From positions 1 through 36,171 of the forward strand of contig JANXCD010000005.1 of the NCBI GenBank assembly GCA_025060305.1: a stretch of DNA of 36,171 bases. The letters are read 5' to 3'. This DNA comes from Armatimonadota bacterium. Its GTDB lineage: Bacteria; Armatimonadota; Fervidibacteria; Fervidibacterales; Fervidibacteraceae. The translations under genes and the position numbers were made by a program. Below are positions 27,581 through 34,817 of the stretch, piece by piece (within the stretch, counting starts at the first letter, position 1; the number at the start of each line of letters is the position of its first letter). The notes beneath the pieces were generated by a model, which saw nothing but the letters and a program-made list of their open reading frames with translations, searched no databases and had not been told where the DNA came from.

Positions 27581-28582
27581 TCATCCGCCAAACTTTGAAT
27601 ATAAAGCGAGGTCAAACTTGGCTTCAACTTTCATTTGGAAAGAGGGAGCAGGCATTTGAGTTGAAGGTGGCGGTTGTTGACTTTGATTTTGTTGTTGCGC
27701 TTGTTGCTGATTTTGTTGACCTTCTTCGCCCTGTTCACCTTCTTCATTTTGACTTTGTTCTTGCTTTGAGTTTGCATCTTGGTTTGTTTGAGTGACAGGA
27801 ATTTTTGTCCCCACTTCCAACTTGATTGAGCCTGAAGCGGAAATTGTCCGTCCCTCTGCGATGCTGAAGACCACTTCGCTTTCGGCACTGTAACGAGCAG
27901 TGAAGTTCCATTGAGAACGCAAAGTCGGGTCAACTAAAGCATCAATAGGCAATAGGTAACGGAGTCGCAATTTAATAGGCTGAAGTCTTGGTGGAAGGTT
28001 AGCAGGTTGTTCAACGCACTGGACTGTCGCCAAAGTTATCGTCGCACCCAATTGGTGAACACCTTGCCAAGCATCACCAATTTGCACGCCTTCTTTAGGG
28101 AACGGAACGACAAGGGCAGCAAGGGCTATCGCCATAAGGTCAAAGTTGGCAACAAGTTCGTCAAGGGAACGAGCACCTCCACCCATGATGTCAAGGATTT
28201 CGCCTGTCGGAGTCGTAACGAAAGTTAATTGAACCCATCCGAGTTTTTGAATTTGCTCGCCTACGGAAGAGAAAACTCTCAATTTACCGCCTTTGATGGT
28301 CAAATCGCATTTCAACTTATCGCCTAACTTTTGCCATTTTTGCTCAATTTCAATTGCTGCGCCCAACTGTGCGAACCAGAAAAATCCGCTCGCTTCCATT
28401 TGAATTTCGCCGTTAATGAGCAGTCGGTAAGAAGACACTTGACCAACTGCTGGCAAGTAAGAGGGTTTATGCAAAGGCTTTTGGGTTATGCCGAGCGCAA
28501 CTGATAAATTCAAGCAAGTCACAAATGCCAATAAACGCTGCAAAATAAGCAACCTCCTTGCCTTCTTGAAGGACGAAGGCAT
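27581..28582 (-). CDS. Secreted protein of unknown function with Gln/Asn-rich C-terminal segment
   Basis: Hydrophobic N-terminus (LLAFVTCLNLSVALG); EEGEQGEEGQQNQQQAQQQNQSQQPPPSTQ low-complexity segment; start overlaps the upstream stop (TAATG). Confidence 0.75.
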   Translation of the reverse strand: MPSSFKKARRLLILQRLLAFVTCLNLSVALGITQKPLHKPSYLPAVGQVSSYRLLINGEIQMEASGFFWFAQLGAAIEIEQKWQKLGDKLKCDLTIKGGKLRVFSSVGEQIQKLGWVQLTFVTTPTGEILDIMGGGARSLDELVANFDLMAIALAALVVPFPKEGVQIGDAWQGVHQLGATITLATVQCVEQPANLPPRLQPIKLRLRYLLPIDALVDPTLRSQWNFTARYSAESEVVFSIAEGRTISASGSIKLEVGTKIPVTQTNQDANSKQEQSQNEEGEQGEEGQQNQQQAQQQNQSQQPPPSTQMPAPSFQMKVEAKFDLALYSKFGG

Positions 28583-29511
28583 TAGGACTTGATAGAAACC
28601 AATTCGGTGACGCTTTTGACCTGAGTTTGCGCTTGTAAACTCATGATACCGCCACCAACATTTTCAGGCATTTGAATGACGACGCTCATTTTTGTCTCAG
28701 TGTTGACCTCGCTTTTAGAGATTAGCCCTTTTGCTAAATCAAACCAATATTTGGTGTTGGCTTTCGTTCCGCCTTTCGCTTGAAGGTCAATGCCCATTTC
28801 CTTTAACATCGGAAGTTTGCTCACAAGTTCGCCAATTTCAGGGACTTCGCTTTGGACTTCAACAACAGCAAGTTCATCGTTTCCCTTCCGTTCAATACAA
28901 GTCAACTTGCCTTTGTTGGAAATTTTTGCCGAAGCAGGTTGAGAGCCGGGCAAAGGCACAGGGACAGTTCCTGTTGACTCCCAATTCTCTCCGACTTTAA
29001 CTGACTTTGGCGGCAAGTTAGGTTGGAACAAAGCCCATGCATTTGCGCTAAAGACAAGGGCTTGCAACGGGTCTTGTAGAAACTCAAATTGCTCAATTGG
29101 TTTTTCGCCTTCCAATTTCAACGGTTTAATCTCGGCGATTTGCCCATCGGGTTTCAATTTCATCAAGAGCCTAACTGTCGGAACCTTTTGCTCATTCGTT
29201 TGCGAACCACTTGTGGACATCAAAAGCCCCATCTTCCCGCTCACTGTTACGATTAAAGTTGCGGTCCCATCATCAGCAACTTCTTTGATGACTTCCTCTT
29301 TGGTCAACTCGCCCTTGAATTGCAAATCGGTAGCGACACCGATTTCGCTGATCAAATTAACTTTGCCCTCAAGATTGACTTTGTAATTTACGGTTTGACC
29401 TTGTTGATAACGAAGCCTCAAGGAAAACTCCTGCTGCTCATCAGCGAAAATCAAACCGCCCAACAATGCAAGCAACCCTAACAAAAAGAATTTGCCTAAC
29501 TTCATGTTCAT
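28582..29511 (-). CDS. Secreted protein, DUF6263-like
   Basis: Signal peptide KFFLLGLLALLGGLIFA; FSLRLRYQQGQTVNYKVNLEGKVNL; KYWFDLAKGLISKSEVNTETKMSVVI. Confidence 0.75.
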   Translation of the reverse strand: MNMKLGKFFLLGLLALLGGLIFADEQQEFSLRLRYQQGQTVNYKVNLEGKVNLISEIGVATDLQFKGELTKEEVIKEVADDGTATLIVTVSGKMGLLMSTSGSQTNEQKVPTVRLLMKLKPDGQIAEIKPLKLEGEKPIEQFEFLQDPLQALVFSANAWALFQPNLPPKSVKVGENWESTGTVPVPLPGSQPASAKISNKGKLTCIERKGNDELAVVEVQSEVPEIGELVSKLPMLKEMGIDLQAKGGTKANTKYWFDLAKGLISKSEVNTETKMSVVIQMPENVGGGIMSLQAQTQVKSVTELVSIKS

Positions 29512-29619
29512 CCCTCCAACGAAGTTCTTAGGTTTTTCAATCCACCTTGAAAATTTTTTCGTGCCGAAAATTTAGACGCAAGATTGTCATCTGCGACAAA
29601 CTTGCTTTGGTGATGAAGG

Positions 29620-30402
29620 ATGCTTCTCCGCAGGCTCAAGCAAATTCTTGAGCAAGTTCAACAAGGTCAGTTGAGCGTTGACGATGCTTTGCGAGAACTG
29701 CGAAATTTGCCCTTTCAAGAACTTGGTTTCGCCAAGATTGACCATCATAGACTGTTGCGTCGTGGCTTTCCTGAAGCCGTCTTTTGCCTCAACAAAACTC
29801 CAGAACAGGTGGCAAAAATCGTTAATGCTATGAGCCAGACAGGTGTGACTGTTTTGGCTACAAAAGCCAGCGAAACTCACTACAATGCTGTCAAGGAATT
29901 AGTCCCGCAAGCCCATTACTATCGGCTCGCTAAACTCATCGTGGTAGAAGGTCAAGAGCCAACAAAAGTTCCTACAGAAAAACAACCCAAAATCGCTGTT
30001 GTGGCAGCGGGAACAGCGGATTTGCCTATCGCTGAAGAGGCAGCCCTTACAGCAGAATATGCTGGCTGCAAAGTTGAACGCATCACTGATGTAGGCGTTG
30101 CTGGCATTCACAGGCTTGTTGAGCATTTACCTACATTGGAAAAAGCCGATGCCATCATTGTCGTTGCCGGCATGGAAGGTGCATTGCCAAGCGTCATCGC
30201 TGGTTTGATGTGGCAACCCGTCATCGCTGTCCCAACGAGTGTAGGCTACGGGGCGAGTTTTCACGGATTATCGGCTCTTTTGACAATGTTGAATTCATGC
30301 TCACCAGGAATTGCTGTCGTCAACATAGACAATGGCTTCGGTGCAGGTTACCTCGCTGCATTGATAGGGCGAATGGCAAAAGGTTTGCTAACACAAATTT
30401 GA
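29620..30402 (+). CDS. larB: LarB-family protein (nickel pincer cofactor biosynthesis; AIR-carboxylase-like)
   Basis: FAKIDHHRLLRRGFPEAVFCLNKTPEQV, VVAAGTADLPIAEEAALTAEYAGCKVERITDVGVAGIHRL, IIVVAGMEGALPSVIAGLMWQPVIAVPTSVGYGASFHGLSALLTMLNSCSPGIAVVNIDNGFGAGYLA. Confidence 0.95.
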   Translation: MLLRRLKQILEQVQQGQLSVDDALRELRNLPFQELGFAKIDHHRLLRRGFPEAVFCLNKTPEQVAKIVNAMSQTGVTVLATKASETHYNAVKELVPQAHYYRLAKLIVVEGQEPTKVPTEKQPKIAVVAAGTADLPIAEEAALTAEYAGCKVERITDVGVAGIHRLVEHLPTLEKADAIIVVAGMEGALPSVIAGLMWQPVIAVPTSVGYGASFHGLSALLTMLNSCSPGIAVVNIDNGFGAGYLAALIGRMAKGLLTQI

Positions 30403-30661
30403 GTTAGGACTTAGGCAATCGCAACAAGAACTGCAATTATGCGTAGGCGAATGAAATGGAAGGTGAAAAGATAAGGCAGAAATTCCTGCACTTTACGAAA
30501 ATTGACGAGAATTGAGTTGCAGAATTGGGGGAAAGGAAGGGGTTGGTTTTGTCGGGATTTGATGGAATTTTGAGCGATTTTGAAGGGATGGTGAATTTCG
30601 GACACCTTCCCAAAACTACGGCAACTGTTCCCTGAACTTCTTGAGATGTTGAAAGAGGGTA

Positions 30662-30859
30662 ATGACAATGAGGCGAAAAGGGAGAAGGGGCGATGAAAGG
30701 TTCGTAGCGTTGTTGAAATCTATGAGGGCTAATGGTGCTACTTCTGCAGAATTAGGTAAAGTCGCATTGGAGGCGATTGATAGCGGTTGGGAAATAGCAA
30801 CTTTGGCTCGTGCAATCGGTGTTTATCATAGAATGGTAGGTTTGAGTTGCAGCCATTAA
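30662..30859 (+). CDS. Small HTH-like ORF, possibly a fragment
   Basis: MRANGATSAELGKVALEAIDSGWEIATLARAIGVYHRM resembles a helix-turn-helix; 65 aa, start of the phage-like segment. Confidence 0.35.
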   Translation: MTMRRKGRRGDERFVALLKSMRANGATSAELGKVALEAIDSGWEIATLARAIGVYHRMVGLSCSH

Positions 30860-31040
30860 GGTGGAAGCCGAAGGGTTTGAAACTGGTTGAGCAACAAAAA
30901 TGTCGCCGCTGCCAAACGACAATTTGCTTGTGGTCATCGGAAAAACTTTCCCTTGTCTTGGCTAAAGCAACGAGAAAATGTTGCTTTGGTCAAATTTCCA
31001 TCACGGTCAAGTTGAGTCAAAATCATTGCAGGTGATAGTG

Positions 31041-32108
31041 ATGGCAATTACGAGTTGGGAAGAACTTCGCAAGATAATGGAGGGTAAAAGGAACGCTCCT
31101 TTGATTGCGGGCATCAATGTTTCCGTCACATCTGCGATAAGGCTTGGTGCCCTTGAAGCCCTTGACCCAAAGAAGTTTCCTCTCGCTCAAATCAAGGCAA
31201 GAGAGGATGCTTGTCCTTTTTGTAGGGCTATGCACAACAAGGTTTTGAGGATTGACCAACATCACGCTTACCTTCCGCCTTTTCACATCAACTGCCGATG
31301 TGTCGTTGTTAGATTGTCGGAAGGTGCTGCACCTGTTGATTTTGACCCTGAGGATGAAGAGATTAAGCGTAATTTGCACCACGCCCATTTTGTTGCCGAT
31401 TTGGTCAAAGGTAGGCAAGTTCGTTATGAGGCGTTGAGAGTTCCAGCAAGGGTTGAAGGTAGAGATTTCATTTTTCGTAGGTTCAAAGACAAAGCGACAG
31501 GCAGATGGCTAAGCAAGTTGGAGTTTAGGCAAGGAAAGCCTACATGGCTCAAGTTTGAGGGGTTTGAAAACTTGTTGCCTGAAAAGGGGCAAGAGCCAGT
31601 GTTTGACCTGCAAAGGATTGGGAGGGCAATCAGGCAACTTAGGCAAGCCTACCCAGAACTTTTCCATCGTGCTGACCTTAGAAGGGTTGTTATTCGCCCT
31701 CGTTTGCCTAAACCTTATGAGACAGAAAGAGGTTTTACCCGTCCTCCCAGTGGGATTGTTTGGTTGGGCGCAACCGAGATATCTCAGAGAAAGTTGCCAC
31801 TTGGAAACATCACTGCAACTGACCAGTTCCTTTTGACTTTGGTTGAAGAACTTTTGCATCCTAAAGCGAGAACCTACAAAATCAATCATACGAAAAGGTG
31901 GTCAAGGAAGCGTGACTCTCTTATGGGGCGAGATTGGCTTTTGCCAATTCTTTACAAAGATTTGTCTCTGGAGCAACAAAGAGAGATTTTGAAAGATTTT
32001 GAAGATTGGGTTTGCAAAGGGATTGCTGCTTTGTTGGTGGGGCAAAGTAGGTTAATCAACGACGAGGTTGAACACATACTTCGTTCCCTTTGGGGGGAAT
32101 TGAAATGA
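31041..32108 (+). CDS. Phage head morphogenesis (MuF/SPP1 gp7-like) protein with extra C-terminal domain
   Basis: FPLAQIKAREDACPFCRAMHNKVLRIDQHHAYLPPFHINCRCVVV (CPFC...PPxHxNCRC) is characteristic of the MuF family. ATG at 31041. Confidence 0.8.
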   Translation: MAITSWEELRKIMEGKRNAPLIAGINVSVTSAIRLGALEALDPKKFPLAQIKAREDACPFCRAMHNKVLRIDQHHAYLPPFHINCRCVVVRLSEGAAPVDFDPEDEEIKRNLHHAHFVADLVKGRQVRYEALRVPARVEGRDFIFRRFKDKATGRWLSKLEFRQGKPTWLKFEGFENLLPEKGQEPVFDLQRIGRAIRQLRQAYPELFHRADLRRVVIRPRLPKPYETERGFTRPPSGIVWLGATEISQRKLPLGNITATDQFLLTLVEELLHPKARTYKINHTKRWSRKRDSLMGRDWLLPILYKDLSLEQQREILKDFEDWVCKGIAALLVGQSRLINDEVEHILRSLWGELK

Positions 32109-32545
32109 TAATTGAAGGCAGGAAACGCTTTCGCTATCTTATTCTCAAAAAATCAGAAGATGAAATCGTTGCCTTTTACAGACCAGAGCAAATTCTTTAT
32201 TTGGGCGAGGCAAAAGATGACCCTGAGTTGATGGAGATAGTGGCGCCTTTGGATGTCGTGGTTGAATACTACCCTGCTGAATTGGCTGTCAAGCCCCTTG
32301 AGGGTGAAGAAAAGGAAAGCCTCAAAAGGGTTCTGATTTGGCTTGACGAGAATTTGCCGAAAGAAAAAGTTGAGAAAGAAGGTTGGTTGATTGTCCCTGA
32401 AACTTATGCCAAACCCGATATTGGTCATTTAGCGGAGCCAGAAGATTACGAGCGCATAAAGCGAGGCGGAAGGCGTAGGATAACTGAAATTCCTGAGTGG
32501 CAAGTTTACTTTGGCGAAACTACTGACGACGATGTTCAGTTATAA
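32105..32545 (+). CDS. Small acidic protein, ATGA-overlapped with the MuF-like gene
   Basis: MIIEGRKRFRYLILKKSEDEIVAFYRPEQILYLGEAKDDPELMEIVAPLD...FGETTDDDVQL; start codon overlaps the upstream stop (32105-32108). Confidence 0.7.
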   Translation: MIIEGRKRFRYLILKKSEDEIVAFYRPEQILYLGEAKDDPELMEIVAPLDVVVEYYPAELAVKPLEGEEKESLKRVLIWLDENLPKEKVEKEGWLIVPETYAKPDIGHLAEPEDYERIKRGGRRRITEIPEWQVYFGETTDDDVQL

Positions 32546-32975
32546 CCGTGAACCTTATCCTTGAAACTCTCAAGAGCGCATTTTGAAACCTGACGGTAGG
32601 TGAAAAGTCAACTTCGGTGACTTGCAAAATTAAAGCCAAGCCTCCTGCTTGGACATCCGTTGCCAAAACTTCTGCAACGCAATCGGTGTAGTCGTGAAGT
32701 AACTTAGCCGTTTCTTCTTTATCGCTTCCTGCCACTGCTATCCAAACTTCGCCTTCCATCTTTTGTCTCAATTTGCCTTGAACTCCCAAAGTTGCTTGTT
32801 GTTGTGGGTAGCGGTTGATGTCAACGGAAAGGCGTGGCAAAACGGTTGGCGAAGTTATCACCAAATCGCCATACTCAATTTCTGTTGGCAAAGCCAAGTT
32901 GGCTTGAGCAAGTTTTGTTGGCAAGTTGGTATTTAAGTGATTGATGATTTGCTCAACGATTTGTCTCGTCTTCAT
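32520..32975 (-). CDS. Phage tail terminator/tail-completion-like protein
   Basis: Size and pattern (RQIVEQIINHLNTNLP..., KLLHDYTDCVAEVLATDVQAGGLALILQVTEVDFSPTVRFQNALLRVSRIRFTVITEH) resemble tail-terminator proteins; lies in phage context. Confidence 0.5.
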   Translation of the reverse strand: MKTRQIVEQIINHLNTNLPTKLAQANLALPTEIEYGDLVITSPTVLPRLSVDINRYPQQQATLGVQGKLRQKMEGEVWIAVAGSDKEETAKLLHDYTDCVAEVLATDVQAGGLALILQVTEVDFSPTVRFQNALLRVSRIRFTVITEHRRQ

Positions 32976-33029
32976 TCACCATCACCTTGTAGCGGAAACT
33001 GAGGCTGTTGTCTAAAACCAATCCATGCT

Positions 33030-33051
33030 ACGGGCTAAAGCCTGTTCCTAC
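33030..33051. repeat. Hairpin repeat family C: ACGGGCT-AA-AGCCTGT-TCCTAC
   Basis: Stem at 33030-33045 followed by TCCTAC; related copies at 33178-33199 (ATAGGCT-TG-TGCCTGT-CCCTAC) and 10440-10455. Confidence 0.5.
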
Positions 33052-33061
33052 ATGGCAATTT

Positions 33062-33125
33062 TTCGGTCGGGCGGTAGCCTGACCTTCCGAAAGAATTCGG
33101 AGGGCAAGCCTACTGGCTTGCCGAA
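33062..33125. repeat. Second copy of the family A composite three-hairpin element
   Basis: GGTCGGGC-GGTA-GCCTGACC (33065-33084), TCCGAA-AGAA-TTCGGA (33086-33101), GGCAAGCC-TACT-GGCTTGCC (33103-33122), outer TTCGG...CCGAA. Confidence 0.7.
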
Positions 33126-33144
33126 TTTTTCCGTCTTGATTTTC

Positions 33145-33170
33145 GGTTCGTCAGTAGCCGAACCCTCTGA
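33145..33170. repeat. Half-copy of the family A element
   Basis: GGTTCGTC-AGTA-GCCGAACC (7/8 bp) followed by CTCTGA, matching the left hairpin plus the start of the middle hairpin. Confidence 0.55.
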
Positions 33171-33359
33171 TTTGCGAATAGGCTTGTGCCTGTCCCTACT
33201 TGCTTTTTACGGCGTCCGAAATGGTTTGTTGCAAAATTGGTGACAGTGGTAGACTACGGTGCCCAATTTTGCGAAAACTTTTGCCCTACAATCGCCTAAA
33301 AAGGGGCACCCCTATATTAGAGCCCAGATTTTTCCCAAAGAGGAAGTCAAAAAGCGGGA

Positions 33360-33629
33360 ATGGAACTTGAGAGGTTGCAAATTCAGTTTCGCATTCTAAC
33401 AGGTTCATCGGATAAAGCAGCGAAAATGATGGCTCAAATAAGACAAATTTCCCAAACTTCTGTCTTTGATTACAAGACCTTATCCGAAGCAGCAGCAAAA
33501 CTTGGCAACACAATTTCTGCTGTTGGTGGCGATGTAAATCAAACCCTACCTCTTTTGCAAAGGATTCAAACTCTCGCTTTAGCCTTTGATCAAACTACAC
33601 CTGAAGCCCTTAGCGGAAAGTGTCCTTAG
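33360..33629 (+). pseudogene. Truncated phage tape-measure protein fragment
   Basis: LERLQIQFRILTGSSDKAAKMMAQIRQISQTSVFDYKTLSEAAAKLGNTISAVGGDVNQTLPLLQRIQTLALAF matches the tape-measure N-terminal domain pattern; 89 aa, ends next to the fabH 3' end. Confidence 0.7.
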
Positions 33630-33677
33630 CCACTTGAGGCAAATAGAAAAGGAAAGCAACACAAAAAATCTTTGTGC

Positions 33678-34667
33678 CTACAATCTCATGACGAAACTTG
33701 CCCACGATAAACCTGCGCCAAAACTGACGGCAACGATAACGCTTCCTTCTTTCAGCAGACCATTTTGCTTTGCTTCTTTCATTGCGATTGGAATAGAAGC
33801 GGCGGAAGTGTTGCCATATTTGTCAACATTGATGATGATCTTTTCCATTGGAACTCCGAGCCTTCTTGCTGCAGCGTCAATAATTCGGATGTTGGCTTGG
33901 TGCGGGACAATCAAGTCAACATCATCAATTGTCAAACCAGCATTTTGAACGGCAGCGAGAGTGCTATCAGCCATGACTTTAACAGCAAACTTGAAAACTT
34001 CATTGCCATTCATGTAGATAGTTGAGCGGCTGTTAATTCCGATTTTTGATGGTGTCACGCAGTAACTTTGAATTGCTTCAGCCTTTAGGAGCGAACCGCC
34101 ACTACCATCGCTACCTAAATCAAATCCCAGTAAACCTTTACCTTCAGGCACGGGAGCGATAACAGCAGCGCCAGCGCCATCTCCGAAAAGAACACAAGTT
34201 TTTCGGTCAGTCCAATCAACGATACGAGTTAGTGTTTCCGAACCAATAACCAAAGCGCAATTTGATGCACCATTTTGAACGAATTGGCAAGCGGTCACGA
34301 TACCATAAACGAAGCCTGTGCAGCCAACAAGCAAATCAAAGGCTGCCGCTTTCGGCGAGCCAATAGCATTTTGAACCAGACAGGCTGTTGAAGGGAAAAA
34401 GTAATCAGGCGTAACAGTCGCAACGATGATTAGGTCAATTTCGTTGGCAGAAATATTTGCGTCGGCGATAGCCGCTTTTGCTGCTTCAACAGCCATAGTC
34501 GTTGTCGTCTCGTGAGAAGCGGCAACTCGCCTTTCCTTTATGCCTGTTCTGGTCTTAATCCAATCGTCGCTTGTCTCAACGAGTTTTTCAAGGTCAAAAT
34601 TAGTCAACACCTTCTCAGGCACATATGAGCCAAGCCCAATAATCCCAGCAGCCCTCATTGCTTTCAC
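33678..34667 (-). CDS. fabH: Beta-ketoacyl-ACP synthase III
   Basis: GLGSYVPEKVLTNFDLEKLVETSDDWIKTRTGIKERRVA, FDLLVGCTGFVYGI (active-site Cys), LIVPHQANIRIIDAAARRL, KYGNTSAASIPIAM. Confidence 0.96.
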   Translation of the reverse strand: MKAMRAAGIIGLGSYVPEKVLTNFDLEKLVETSDDWIKTRTGIKERRVAASHETTTTMAVEAAKAAIADANISANEIDLIIVATVTPDYFFPSTACLVQNAIGSPKAAAFDLLVGCTGFVYGIVTACQFVQNGASNCALVIGSETLTRIVDWTDRKTCVLFGDGAGAAVIAPVPEGKGLLGFDLGSDGSGGSLLKAEAIQSYCVTPSKIGINSRSTIYMNGNEVFKFAVKVMADSTLAAVQNAGLTIDDVDLIVPHQANIRIIDAAARRLGVPMEKIIINVDKYGNTSAASIPIAMKEAKQNGLLKEGSVIVAVSFGAGLSWASFVMRL

Positions 34668-34703
34668 CTCGGCAAGAGTTTTTGTTTGTTAGTGTAGGTA
34701 GGA

Positions 34704-34720
34704 GCGGATTTCATCCGTCC
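34704..34720. repeat. Family B hairpin GCGGAT-TTC-ATCCGTCC preceded by GTAGGTAGGA
   Basis: Stem CGGAT/ATCCG with TTC loop; near-identical motif at 10499-10515 and related copies at 640-656, 2005-2019, 2033-2049 and 27574-27589. Confidence 0.55.
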
Positions 34721-34817
34721 TTAAAATTTGGTCGGCTTCGCTTGCCAATATAATTGGACAAAATTTCTCAGTTTTTTACCGCCGAAATTTGTCAGTGAAT
34801 TTTAGAGCCTATGACTT

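Larger units (their letters stand above)
30662..33629. mobile_element. Decayed prophage remnant (head morphogenesis, tail-terminator-like and tape-measure fragments)
   Basis: Phage-type proteins clustered between larB and fabH; one gene in opposite orientation; tape measure truncated; no recognisable terminase, portal, capsid or integrase. Confidence 0.65.

Noticed and set aside
30847-31035. 62-aa ORF with CRRCQTTIC zinc-ribbon-like start
   Set aside because: Cysteine pattern incomplete, frame breaks quickly, and overlaps the preceding ORF and the upstream region of the MuF-like gene; probably residual decayed sequence.
33025-33200. CRISPR-like array
   Set aside because: Repeats are palindromic with differing arms and irregular spacing; no identical direct repeats, spacers or cas genes.
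33025-33243. 72-aa plus-strand ORF (MLRAKACSYMAIFRSGGSL...)
   Set aside because: Its sequence consists almost entirely of the hairpin-repeat cluster, so it is unlikely to be a gene.
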